From: Oehlia diaphana
Taxonomy: Eukaryota; Glomeromycota; Glomeromycetes; Glomerales; Glomeraceae
NCBI GenBank assembly: GCA_003833135.1
Contig: QZLH01000318.1
Coordinates: 43,643 to 107,642 of the forward strand
Reading direction: 5' to 3'
DNA length: 64,000 nt
This document shows, piece after piece, positions 1 through 10,881 of the stretch. The notes below the pieces were generated by a model, which had not been told where the DNA came from, did no database searches, and was given only the letters and a program-made list of their open reading frames with translations. The translations under genes were made by a program, and so were the position numbers. Within the stretch, counting starts at the first letter, position 1. Each line of letters starts with the position of its first letter.

Positions 1-86
1 GTCATTTTTAATTAATACTTTTTTTTCTTTTGTCGTTATTATTATTGTTAATCATTGTTTTACATTTGATATTATAAATAAATAAG

Positions 87-2324
87 ATTCGATTTTTCCA
101 ATCAAAATTATCTATCGCTTTTCGAACGCGATTGACAAGATATGTACATGATCTTTACATAAATGATCAAAATACTTGTTATAAAGCTATCAACCTTGAT
201 AATAGGATCGAAGGTGTTGACCAGTTAAGTTTAAGTTTTTTTTTCTTAAGTGGTTTAAAATGTAAATAAATTGAATGTATTTTTTTATTAGGTTTATCAC
301 AACTGATATTGCTCGCTTTTGTGATGGGCTTGCTTCATTGTATTCAAATCTGGGCAAACCAGTATTGGATACGATAATTTTTAATTATCAATTAGCAAAA
401 AGTATTGGTTTGTATGGAATGCTGGGATTATTTGGAAATTATTTATTAACAGCATGGATTTTAAGAAAGGTTACACCATCTTTTGGAAAGTTAGCAGCTA
501 TTGAAGCAAAATTGGAAGGAGATTTTCGTTCGGCACATACTCGTTTAATTACAAATGCCGAAGAAATTGCTTTTTACCATGGAGCCGACTTAGAACATTC
601 TATTTTGGAACGTACATATCTTAGATTAGTTAAGCATATAAATTCCATCTTAAAAAAACGTATTGCATATAATATGTTTGAAGATTTTGTTATTAAGTAT
701 TGTTGGAGTGCTATTGGACTTTTAGGATGTTCCGTGCCAGTATTCTTCCCAGCTTATGGTGGACAAGGTGGAAAAAATGAAATGCAAAGTGGTACTGAAA
801 ATCATGGAAAAGAGAGAGATCGTACAAAGGGTTTTATTACGAATAAGAGGTAACTATAACGATACTTTTTTGCTGATATTTAACATATTGTTAATTATTC
901 TTTTTATTTTCATGTTAGACTTATGATGACACTTGCAGATGCTGGTGGTCGTATGATGTATTCATATAAAGAACTTGCAGAACTCGCAGGTTATACTTCC
1001 CGAGTTTATAACTTGCTTTCAGTCCTTCATGCTTTATACGCAAGCGAGTATGTTGCTACCCCTCGCCCACTAACTTTCCCAGAAGATCAAGAATTCTATT
1101 CACTTGGCGATATTCGTGGAAAGGTTATATATGGTTACGATGGTATAAAATTCGAGGGAGTTCCCATTGTCGCACCAAATCCGGGGAATGAGAGAGGTGG
1201 TGATGAATTAATAAAAGGATTGGATGTAGTAATAAATCCAGGTGAACATTTATTGATTACTGGACCTAATGGAGTCGGAAAATCAAGTGTTGCAAGAGTC
1301 ATTGCTAGATTATGGCCCGTTTTTCGTAAGTTTTATTTTATTTTGTTCATGTTTTTAACAGGAAATTTCGGTATTATTATGCTCATGATTACCATTCAAA
1401 ATAATATAGGTGGTGTATTTTCACGTCCAGATGTAAGTTCTATATTCTATATTCCTCAACGGCCGTATCTCAGTATAGGTACTCTTCGTGATCAGTATGT
1501 ACAATGATTTTATTTTATTAGTTGTGAGCTACTTTTCAAATTATATTATTACTTATCAAGTCTTTTTTATAGAGTAATTTATCCACATTCTCACGCTGAT
1601 ATGATCCGTAATAATCGAACAGATGAAGAGTTAATGGATATATTACGCATTGTCCATTTGGATAATATTCCAAAACGTGAAGGCGGATGGGAAACAAAAA
1701 AAGAATGGAAAGACGTTTTCTCTGGCGGTGAAAAGCAGAGAGTAAATATTAATTTATTTTTTATTTTTTATGTTTTTACTTAATAAATTTACAAAAATTC
1801 CTTTATCCTATTTAATCAGATTGGCATGGCCAGACTTTTTTATCATAATCCTAAATTTGCAATTCTTGATGAATGTAAGTGTACGGTATATATTGCAGTT
1901 TTATTTAAGAAACTATCAAATAACAATTATTGAGAATAGGTACAAGTGCTGTCAGCTCCGATGTTGAAGGACTAATGTATCAACATGCAAAAGATATTAA
2001 TATCAGTAAATATTGTTTAATTTAGTAATACATATATTATTATTTATTGAAAAGAATTTTAATAATTCCCTATATAATTTTACAGCTCTTATTACTATAT
2101 CTCATCGACCGTCTTTATTCAAATATCATACGCATCTTTTACTTCTTAGTGGAGATGAAGGGTCATGGAAATTTGAAACAATTGGTACAAAAGAAGAACG
2201 TATGTCTTTAGATAATGAAGTTGCGGCTCTGGAAGCTAAATTAAAAGATGTAGAATCTAATAAAGCTAGAATCGAAGAAATCAATAAGGAATTACAATTG
2301 GGAATACCGGAAGATAAAAAGTAA
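87..2324 (+). CDS. Peroxisomal fatty-acid ABC half-transporter (ABCD/PXA family), 3' part
   Basis: The 5' end lies outside the window. Eight exons join in frame: 87-223, 292-849, 919-1325, 1410-1494, 1573-1741, 1820-1874, 1940-2005 and 2086-2324. The first exons encode the last part of the transmembrane domain, including the ABCD-type EAA-like segment EEIAFYHG and an RTRLTRYVHDLY stretch typical of the family. The ATPase domain follows with Walker A GPNGVGKSS, signature FSGGEKQR, Walker B FAILDE, D-loop-like TSAVSSDVEG and H-loop ITISHR. All catalytic motifs are intact. A short charged coiled tail ends in a TAA. Known family role: half-transporters dimerise in the peroxisomal membrane and import very-long-chain acyl-CoA for beta-oxidation. 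I cannot tell PXA1-like from PXA2-like on this fragment. It runs tail to tail with the next gene. Confidence 0.93.
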
Positions 2325-2747
2325 AACATTGTGGATTAAGCTGGTAATTAAGAATCCTCTTTTATGTGTGATATACGAATTTAATGTGTGGTTTTTGTAT
2401 CTATATTTTTGTTTTTTAGATCTTACCTATTAAGTATTCTTTTTCATATTCAAAACAAGTAAAATAATAAAAATAGATACAAAGTTTTACTACTAATTAA
2501 TAATATGTTAACCTTTTTATAAAGAATGCAATAAATTTGTATCACTCTTTTCTGAAGAAAATGTACATATGTACATAATTACAGTTTAAAAGCAAGAACT
2601 GATAAAATAACAAACAATGTGGCATAAATTAAATTTTTGTACAATCAGCTACAAATCTTGCAGAACTAGGTGTTGAATACAATTTTTGAAATAAATACAT
2701 TCTATTTTATTGTTAGGTTTTTATTATTATAAAACTCTACAATTACA

Positions 2748-2800
<53 letters not shown>

Positions 2801-3018
2801 AAAATATAATAAGAATTTGTTCTTGTCTAGATTTAAACAACAATAATCTCTTATAGTAAATTAGAATCTTATTTCAAATATTAATTGCAAAAAGAGCTTC
2901 TTTCCTATATTCAAATAATATATAACGAGAAAATTTCTTTTTGATATGAAATAACTTTATAATAAAAAAGAAATATAAATATTATAATTACCATATTATT
3001 AATTATTATACTTTTTCT
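2325..3018. other. Convergent intergenic spacer with T/A homopolymer
   Basis: This AT-rich spacer separates two convergent genes and probably holds both 3' UTRs. About 2745-2797 there is a run of about 16-18 T followed directly by about 36 A. It could fold into a hairpin and is a likely site of assembly length error. I see no gene here. Confidence 0.6.
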
Positions 3019-4525
3019 TTATGATCTCATCATCCTCCGTACTTCATTATATCTTTTAGTTTTACTGAGTTCCATTAATTTCTCACAATTAGGCATTTTT
3101 ATTTGCTTAGCCTCTTTTAACTTTTCTTCATCACGAAATACCCAACCACTTGCTTCATTTATTTTTCGATGTCTATAAATTGCTTCATTATTGCATTGTG
3201 ATGTTAACGACTTAACATATGTAACTTCAACATTATCTTCAACTCTCTGTAATTTTCTTGGATTTTGCTCGAATGATGAAAATGATTTTGGATCTACAAA
3301 ATACTGAACATTTAATAAATTTGTATATTTTGTATGCGTATGATGGCTGGTTTGTTGAAGTGAATATGGTGGTATTGGTTCCGGAATTGGTGTCAGCCAA
3401 TTCGATGATAATGAAAATAAGAAAAGTAAAATAAGTGGTAAAAGTTGAAGAAATGTAAGAAATGCCGATGATTGTTGTTCTTGTACACCATCTCCATTAG
3501 GAGATGCTCTTTGAAATCTACGTGCTCTAAATCCTGGTCCAACAAATGTCGCTGAATGAAATCCTAAATAATTATGGGAAATTTACATTTAATATTCTTA
3601 TTATTATTATTATTATTATTCTTTCTTTGTGAATAGGATAAGGAATAAATTTTTATATACCACTGTCTGTATTGAAAAACATATTAAATATTTCTTCAGG
3701 TGAAATATCATCAGCAAAAACCGCTCCATTTGCAAAACCATTGTTAAATCGTGCACCTCCAAACCCTGATGGCATTCCAGTATTACGTGAATCCGGATCA
3801 ATCCCATTTTCATCAAAGGCTGCACGCTTTTGTGGATCACTTAAAACTTGGAATGCTTTACTAACCACTAAATTAAAAAAAAAAATTTTTTAAGAAAAAA
3901 GGAAAAAGCCACTAATAAAAAATACTAGAGATAAACAAAAAATAAAAAAAAAACAATTCGGTGGAAACTAACACTTGAAAGCTTCATCTGCTCCCGGAGC
4001 ACCATTCTTATCCGGATGCATCTGTAACGCTAACTATTGTTGTTCAAAGATAAAATTACAAGGTTAAAAATCTTTTAAATGAATGAAAATTTACTTCAAT
4101 AAATTTCAAATTAGAAAAAGAACCTTTCGATAAGATTTTTTGACTTCCAAATCGCTAGCATCTTTACTTATACCAAGTATAGCATAAAAATCATGTACTC
4201 CACAAGCTCTTATTCGTTTGACAGCATCAACCTGTTCTTTAGTATATTCTTTAGTTTGTCTTCCTTGTTTATGTTCTCTAGAAGAGCTTGACGTTGAAGA
4301 GGGTGGTGTAGGTGAAGCTTTTCTATGGTGAGCATTTTCTTTTCCAGTTGTTTGTGTTGTAGTTTTATTATTCTCAACTCTTTTAAGAAAATCTTGAGCT
4401 TCAGGCGTCGGATATAAATTAATAGATTTTTGAGCAAACTTAATTGCTACAGCTATATTTCCTGAAGCTAATTTGCTTCGTGCAATTTCCAAACTCCTAA
4501 GTGCTTCGTCTTTGTTGACTTCCAT
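3019..4525 (-). CDS. ER-membrane J-domain protein with DUF1977 (DNAJB12/DNAJB14-like)
   Basis: Four exons read leftward: 4525-4124, 4033-3973, 3867-3661 and 3563-3019, giving about 404 aa with exact frame closure. The N-terminus (MEVNKDEALRSLEIARSKLA) is the short helical repeat typical of DNAJB12/14. A Ser/Thr-rich linker follows, then a J domain of about residues 108-175 with the HPD tripeptide in exon 2 (MHPDKNGAPG). A Gly/Phe-poor linker leads to one hydrophobic segment (FLTFLQLLPLILLFLFSLSS). The C-terminal DUF1977 region includes a Y-F-V-D-P segment and a VEDNVEVTYVKSL segment. Known role: these proteins anchor Hsp70 at the ER and support quality control of membrane proteins. The J domain is split over three exons. 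The exon 1 donor (GTTCTT) is atypical but is the only one that keeps frame. It diverges from the next gene over 192 bp. Confidence 0.93.
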
Positions 4526-4667
4526 TTATTATCATATATCTTTTCACTAAAACTGTTCCACTAACGAATCTAAAAAAGAAAAATGATTTTAGTTTATATA
4601 TTGCCACGTGCATTATATTGGCAGTTAAAAAAATACATGGATAATTCATGGATTTTTGCACCAAAAT

Positions 4668-4676
4668 TATATATAG
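4668..4676 (+). promoter_or_regulatory. TATA-like box upstream of the membrane protein gene
   Basis: TATATATAG lies 41 nt before the ATG at 4718, inside the 192-bp gap between two divergent genes. Its position suits a TATA box with a very short 5' UTR. This is a motif reading only, in an AT-rich genome. Confidence 0.3.
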
Positions 4677-4717
4677 TTGAATAGAATTTCAACTATCAGA
4701 ATAGCAGTTCTTTTACG

Positions 4718-5826
4718 ATGTCAAATATGCTTGGTAGAGGTAGAACAACTTCAGAATATATGATGAACGATGAGATAGAGCCCGCTGAACCGCCGCCTCC
4801 ATATTCAGAATTCCCTACAGAATCATCGACGGATATTCATAATAACAACGAACAATCCACAAATGAACATATTCGTGACCTTAATTCTTCTACACTTGAA
4901 GCTTTTTCACCGTCGCCACTTTTTACACAACCACCTCACCCAAATATAAGATCTCACTTTCCTTTTCCCAACGAATATTCTTTTCCTTCTTCTATACCAC
5001 ATCACATGACGCCACCAAATTTACACTTACATACTAATGTTCGAACTCCTTTACTTCCTACGACATATCTTCCTATGCGCTCTCCTATCAATGAGGCTCA
5101 CCCCTTTCCCCCTTATCATAGTCGCTCAAGAGGGCCTATAGAACGCGTTTATTCTACTTCGCATCACGCTACGACACGACAAATCATTGAAAGTGAAGAT
5201 GACTGTTGTTGTACGGCACCTTGTGAAATATCCACGTGGGGCTGTCTAATATATTTAATTTTATTTTCTTTACCATTCGGATTATTTTGTTTTATATGGA
5301 TAATAATAACGAGCATTGTGTGCTTTACTACTCTAATATTACCACCATTAGGATATATTGTTTGTTTGATTACTGCCGTATCTTACAGGTAAGCAAGCAA
5401 ATTTCTAAAAGGATAATCTTTTGATTTTTCTCAAACAAAAATTTATTAACACAACTTTTTTAAAGAATGCTTGGGCGAATTGAACTTATTACTCAACAAT
5501 TATGCGGCGGACAGCCGCGCTTATTTCGTGAATTAGGATTTCAAGTATATCCTCCAGTATTTTCCTTAGATTCGACATTTTCTCCTTTACAGTCTCAAGG
5601 ATGTTTTAGTTCGTCATTAAGCTATATTACGGATGCATATACTCGGAGATGTTTTATATACTTCTTGATGATTAAATTTTTCTTGAGTATTATTACTTTT
5701 ATTGTAACCATTTTTGCTGTAATATTTTCTATACCGCTTGCTTTATGTTTACTGGGACCTGCCTTATATCTAGTGAAGACTATAGGTGTATGGCAAAAAG
5801 AAGTAGCTTTTGAATTCTTAGCATGA
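4718..5826 (+). CDS. Multi-pass membrane protein of unknown family with PPPY motif
   Basis: Two exons, 4718-5388 and 5466-5826, encode about 343 aa. Residues 1-165 look disordered and rich in Pro, Ser and His. An early PPPPYSEFP carries a PPxY motif, the kind bound by WW domains of Nedd4/Rsp5 ubiquitin ligases. A Cys cluster (DDCCCTAPC) then precedes a membrane region of two closely spaced hydrophobic helices. An RMLGRIELITQQLCGG loop crosses the intron. A final hydrophobic segment (FFLSIITFIVTIFAVIF and following) leads to the C-terminus WQKEVAFEFLA. I do not recognise the family. The intron is canonical (GTAAGC...AAAG), and both exons have coding-like composition, so I take the gene as real. 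A PPxY adaptor or transporter-like role would be inference only. Confidence 0.8.
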
Positions 5827-6249
5827 ACACATTATTATATATTTAATATATTTCTTTTTACATTATTTATTATTTTGTTACTATATTAATCCTATAAAAT
5901 TGCAAAGATTGTAAAAAAAAAATTAAATAATGACTAAATGTATATAAATTAGCCATTTTGTCATTATTTACAATAATATCTCATTAATTATTATTAATTT
6001 ATTACAAACCTATTATTTATTATAGCAAACAAATATTAATTTTCAAATTTATCAAAAGTATATTTAGTACATATAATAAATAATACACTATGATAGCTTT
6101 TTATTTTTATTCTATAATTAAAATACTAAAAAAAAATAAATAAATCTTAGAATAAAAATTGACCATAAAATAACATGACCATAAAGGAAAATTACTATAG
6201 TGTAAACAATTAAAAAAATATATTTAAAAAAATTTTTTTTATTCAATAC
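5827..6249. other. Convergent intergenic spacer
   Basis: Very AT-rich sequence between two convergent stop codons, holding likely 3' UTR and terminator regions. I see no ORF, repeat or RNA gene in it. Confidence 0.6.
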
Positions 6250-9200
6250 CTAAAAATCTGATCCATGGATTTTAAAAGTTTTAGCAAAATCCAGATGCCT
6301 CGATACCAATTTGTTTACCGGAGGTGACAAATTCATTGGCTTTAAGGTATTTTGTACTTTAGATAAACCTTCGGATCGAATTAACTTATTAATATTATAA
6401 GCAATAGCGGTTGGATACTGATTAAAAGCATAAAGAAATGAATAAGATGAATAAGATGATTAATAAGACGCTTTAGATCGTTGAAATTTTCAAATTTACT
6501 TACAATTATCTCATGATACCATCGCTCGTAATAAACTGTTAATTTAACAACAGCTTGCAAAGCGCGTTGCACATCTCCTTCATCTGCATAAAATTCCAAT
6601 AATCTTAACCATGCCTTCGCAGAGAATTTATGTTCAAGACAACGTTGATATGCCTCTTTTGCATCATCCTGTAAAATTATATCATTAAAAAATTCGGGTT
6701 ATATTAAACGCTTAAGATATTTTGATTGCACAATGTAGAATAAATCTTACCTTGTGATGCAATCGTGCAGCTAAATCTCCCAAAATTTCCCATTCTGTAC
6801 CCGTTTTACGATAAGACATGTGATGAGCCTTATAATGAGAAACTTCAGAACGCCAAACAGTATATACTCTTAAATCCTATTGAATAATATTTATTATTCA
6901 GTATTTCTTTAAATTTGACAAACAAAGTTGTGAAATCTTACCTCATATAATACCATAAAAAGATTATCAAGCCACCTAAAATATGTTATTAATATTTAAT
7001 TTAAACATAATGATCAAAATTTTCAACCACCTCAATCTACTACAAACCTTTCGCACAATCTTTTGTTATTGAATGAAAAAGAATAGTCTTTCTTCGATGT
7101 GTCCTAAATATGACCAGAGATAGGTTTAGGTATTAGCAACATTTTAATTATTGTAACTATAACAACATATTGAGTACATGTTTAACACCTTAGATTGATC
7201 ATCATTATGTGTACTTTGATTATCGCTCTTGTCCTCGTTAGCTGCTTGTAAAGGCTTTTCTAATTCAGGGCCTTTGAACTCTATTACTGAAGTAGTTTTA
7301 GATTTATTTGGATTGTCATCTAAATCAACTTCCTCCATATTTTCAGAATTAAGTGAACGCCCATCTGCAATTTTCAAATTAGAGTTTTTCTTTTCATCGT
7401 TATCGTTCTCGTCTCGACCATTGGTCACTTCATGGTTTGATACAGCTTTTTCATCAGCATTTTCCGATCCCTTTTCCTTCGTATTCTCCGAACCATCGCC
7501 ATCTAAATCATCAGAAATAGAGATAGTTTGTACAGACTGTGATAAATCATTTACTCCATTAGTTTTTGCGTTGGCAGCTTCCTCACTCTTAATTTCTTTT
7601 TCTTGAGGTGGTGAAGTATTGACTATTTTTTGGCTCTTCCTCTCTTCTTCTGCAGCTTTCTGCATACGATATTCTTCCTCCATCACAAAAACAGATGATC
7701 GACACTTTAAAAGCTCATCCCATCCTATTTTCGCTACCAACTTTGTCAACAATGAATATGCCTTAGCAAATGTACCGCGAAGAGATGGTGCAGGAAGACG
7801 TAAAAGTGCAACATCCGCCTTCATTAAAATAAAAGGAAGAAATGTTAAAAATGATCCAAATTAATTTTCTTCGTAGCAATTTAATATTTTATACTTTAAT
7901 TCATTACTTCATTATCACGACCATTATCTTCTTCAAGAAGTCCTGCATTAACAATATCTTGTTTGATTGGTAAATGTGTCTTTGCTGGTGATGGCATGCG
8001 ATGCATATCTCTCTCATTGTAAGTAAACATTGGGCAAGAATTCAATGTCAACAAAGCCTTTAAAAAATCAAAAAGTAAAATTTCATTTAATATCGAATAA
8101 ATTATGCAAATAGTAAATATATGTGTATGTATGTAATATATTACAGATTCATAATCTCCAATTTCAATGTAAACTTCCGTTAATTTTGCCCAGGTAACGA
8201 ATTCCGAAGGTGCACAATTTACTGCTTGTTTTGCAAGTTTGAGTGCATAATCCGTTCTACCCTAAAACGCGAATATCACGCTATTAGATAGTTTTAATTT
8301 TGATTCATATTAAAATATAAATAATACAAACCTTGCTCAACAGGAAATCCGCTTGAACATGCAAAAGTGCGTAACTCATCGAATTTTGTTTCAATGCACC
8401 ATACAAAATGTTAACAGATTTGATTTCTTCATCTAAAATAAACACATATAAGCTAAATGGTTTTTATCAGAATAAAATATTTCGAATTATATCTACCCAT
8501 TCCAATATATGCCTGAGCCAACAATGATGCTACTTCAGGATCTCTAAGATACAGTAAAAAGGAATTAAGGATATGTATTGTTATTTAGGAACATAAATTA
8601 TTTTACAACGCGTCCTTATTTTAAAGGATATATTTTTCAAATAAATTTACTGCTCGTTCATATCTAAAATTTTCACTAAAGTATTTCATAATTCCAGCAG
8701 TTAAATGATTGCTGACAACGGTGGCTACTTGTATTTCAGGATCAGAACCAAGTTGCCATCCTAATAAAAGACAAATTTTTTCCCATCATTTACGTAGTCG
8801 TAAAATAAAATTTGATAATGACACCCTTCATAGTTTCTACCTTTAAAAAAAAGTTGTTCTGCCGCCTCCAAAAAATGAGCTTCAGCCTCAATATTAGGGA
8901 TAGGATCCAATTTTCGAAAACCGGCCAATCGGTAATTGACATCGTCTGAATAAAGTATGGAACGTAAAAGAGCAGAAATATAGGTTTCTTGCCAAATATC
9001 AGGAGTTGCTTCATGTCTATATCACAATTGAAAAAAAAAACATTGGAATATATAAACAGCATGGTTGGCTAGGTAAACATCGTAACGTACTTTTCACCAC
9101 GTAAATCCATTACATAACTTTCCACACCACCAGGGATTTTGACTTCAACACGTACATCCACTCGTGAAAATGCATTAAAACAACTAAATAAAAAAGAATA

Positions 9201-9881
9201 CATACACAAATTATTGATAATTGAAATAAAAATGAAAAAAAAATCGAAACATACCAGTACACTCCAGAACGTATTCTCCAAGCAGACGATTTGGTAAACC
9301 AAGCATGGGTCTCTTCCTGAAGAAGAATTAAGAAGATTAGTTAGTTGCTTACAATTTGGTTTTCGTGATGACTGATCAATTAACACAATAATTACCAAAG
9401 CGTATGTCAATGAATTAAGATATGCTGCTAAAGTGGCAGAAGAAGAAGCATCAACTCCAGAAACATAGTGATATGAACCAACCTAATGAAATAATAAAAT
9501 TATGATTAAGTAGGATGAATTTATAGAGATCACATATTAAACGATGCAAACAATTAACCAGTTACAAAACTGATTGATAAACAACTTCAACATTTGTGTC
9601 TAACTCACCTCTTTTACACCAGGTTTTGCATTAGCCTTAGTAATATGACATAGGTCAGGGGGACCAAGTTCACGAAAAGAAGCTACAAAAATAATGGAAT
9701 TCTATTTTTAGAAGCAATGTAAGAAAAAAAATCAAATGTTCAATTTTTTTAAAAACAAAGCCACTATTAAAAGATGTTTAACATAAAGTTTTTTGCAAGT
9801 ACCTAAACTTTCGGTCCTGGCAACCAAAGACTCATCAAGTTGTGTTTCAAAGAACTCTGGGACATCTTTCAAAGTATCCAT
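6250..9881 (-). CDS. ChAPs family exomer cargo adaptor (Chs6/Bud7/Bch1/Bch2-like)
   Basis: Seventeen exons read leftward and sum to 2,304 nt (767 aa). Exons: 9881-9803, 9682-9609, 9482-9396, 9316-9255, 9183-9091, 9016-8841, 8760-8632, 8553-8497, 8432-8332, 8261-8145, 8057-7908, 7818-7189, 7103-7048, 6975-6942, 6876-6751, 6668-6504 and 6417-6250. Family hallmarks are EETHAWFTKSSAWRIRSGVY, VDVRVEVKIPGG, DPEVASLLAQAYIGM, PSEFVTWAKLTEVYI, TYNERDMHRMPSPAK, a GWDELLKCRSSVFVMEEEY segment and FNNKRLCERWLDNLF. TPR-like helices dominate. An acidic low-complexity insert sits in exon 12 (about 7,610-7,200). Known role: with Chs5 these adaptors form exomer and sort chitin synthase and other cargo from the trans-Golgi to the plasma membrane. 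Intron 7 (8631-8554) is AT-AC. The gene faces PYM across 388 bp. Confidence 0.95.
8554..8631 (-). other. AT-AC (U12-type) intron in the ChAPs gene
   Basis: Read on the minus strand, the intron starts ATATCCTTTAA and ends TTTTTAC. TCCTTAAT sits with its branch adenosine at about 8565, 11 nt before the end. The 5' site matches the minor-spliceosome consensus exactly, and the branch motif differs from TCCTTAAC at one place. Removal joins FEK to LYLRDPEVASLL in frame. No GT donor precedes the in-frame TAA just inside the intron that would keep the conserved protein. The intron is 78 nt long. Confidence 0.9.
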
Positions 9882-10269
9882 TTTTTATGGAATACCGATG
9901 AAGATTATTCTATCTTTGTTTTCACCCAAGAAGTCTTAATAGTCGGTGCGCATATCAAGCAAATCAATTAGTGAAAAAAAAGATCGACATTATGCATTTA
10001 TAAATATATTTTGTGATCTATCGCCTAAAAGGAAAACTCTAAAACTAAAAAAAAAATTACTTATAAAAAAGGTGTGGGTAGGCTGATCCCTAAGTAATTT
10101 CATCTAATATATTGAGTTGATTTATAAATTATTTTTCGAAGAATATTATTAGTTCATAATTCAGCACGGTACATGATATATTTAGTTTTTAGATCTTAAC
10201 ATGCCACATCTTCGATTATTTTGATTTTGTTATAAAACCCTGAAATTTTCCCTTCGAAATTTAACGACA
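9882..10269. promoter_or_regulatory. Shared divergent promoter region of ChAPs and PYM genes
   Basis: 388 bp lie between the two divergent start codons, and both promoters and 5' UTRs must lie here or very near. I see AT-rich stretches but no motif I would assign with confidence. Confidence 0.45.
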
Positions 10270-10881
10270 ATGTCTTCTTCCAAAGCAATTAGTAACCCTA
10301 CACCTTCAGGAATCGTTACCATCGATAATAATGAACGTGTTATACCAGCAACGAGACGAGCAGATGGTACAGTGCGAAAAGAACGACGGGTACGGCCAGG
10401 TTTTGTACCTCAAGAAGACGTAGCTCGGTATAAAAATCCATGGGTGGAAGAAACAAAACCACCACCGCCACCACCAAAACCTCAATTACCTAAAACAAAA
10501 ACTCAAATAAAGAATGAAAAACGAAAACTTAAAAAAAAAGAAGAGCGAAATAATGAGAATAATCTTGAAAGTATCAACAATGAGCATGAACGAGTAGTTG
10601 AAGAAGACTCATTAGGTCAATTACAAAGTAAAATATCTGAAATGTCAGTTAATGAAAGCAATGAGTTTCCTACTGCACCTACTGCTTCTATAACCATAGA
10701 ACAATTAGAAAATACTACAAAGAAAATTAAAGTTCTTGAAAAGAAAATTAGACAAATGGAAAGAATTAAAGAAAAACAAGCACGTGGTGAAGCATTAAAA
10801 TTAGAAGAAGAGGAGAAATTAAGTAAATTAGAGAGTATCCAAGAAGAATTGAGAAGATTAAAACAAGGGGATGAGGAATAA
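10270..10881 (+). CDS. PYM1: Partner of Y14 and Mago (PYM), exon junction complex disassembly factor
   Basis: A single exon encodes 203 aa. The N-terminal Mago-binding domain is clear: ERVIPATRRADGTVRKERRV, then RPGFVPQEDVARYKNPW. A polyproline patch follows (TKPPPPPPKPQLPK), then a long Lys/Glu-rich coiled region with LEKKIRQMERIKEKQARGEA and a C-terminal helix. This order, Mago-binding N-terminus plus charged helical C-terminus, is the PYM/WIBG family plan, and the length is normal. Known role: PYM binds Mago-Y14 and the small ribosomal subunit and removes exon junction complexes from translated mRNA. Its presence agrees with the intron-rich genes around it. No intron is needed, and the stop is TAA. 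Confidence 0.93.
   Translation: MSSSKAISNPTPSGIVTIDNNERVIPATRRADGTVRKERRVRPGFVPQEDVARYKNPWVEETKPPPPPPKPQLPKTKTQIKNEKRKLKKKEERNNENNLESINNEHERVVEEDSLGQLQSKISEMSVNESNEFPTAPTASITIEQLENTTKKIKVLEKKIRQMERIKEKQARGEALKLEEEEKLSKLESIQEELRRLKQGDEE

Noticed and set aside
7229..7864. Rightward ORFs inside the ChAPs gene
   Set aside because: They are antisense shadows of exon 12 and contain Ser/Phe-rich mirrored low complexity.
8581..8660. GT-AG introns for ChAPs intron 7, for example GTAAAT at about 8,649 or GTTGTA near 8,610
   Set aside because: The first breaks frame at the next exon and the second lies after an in-frame stop. Neither keeps the conserved protein.
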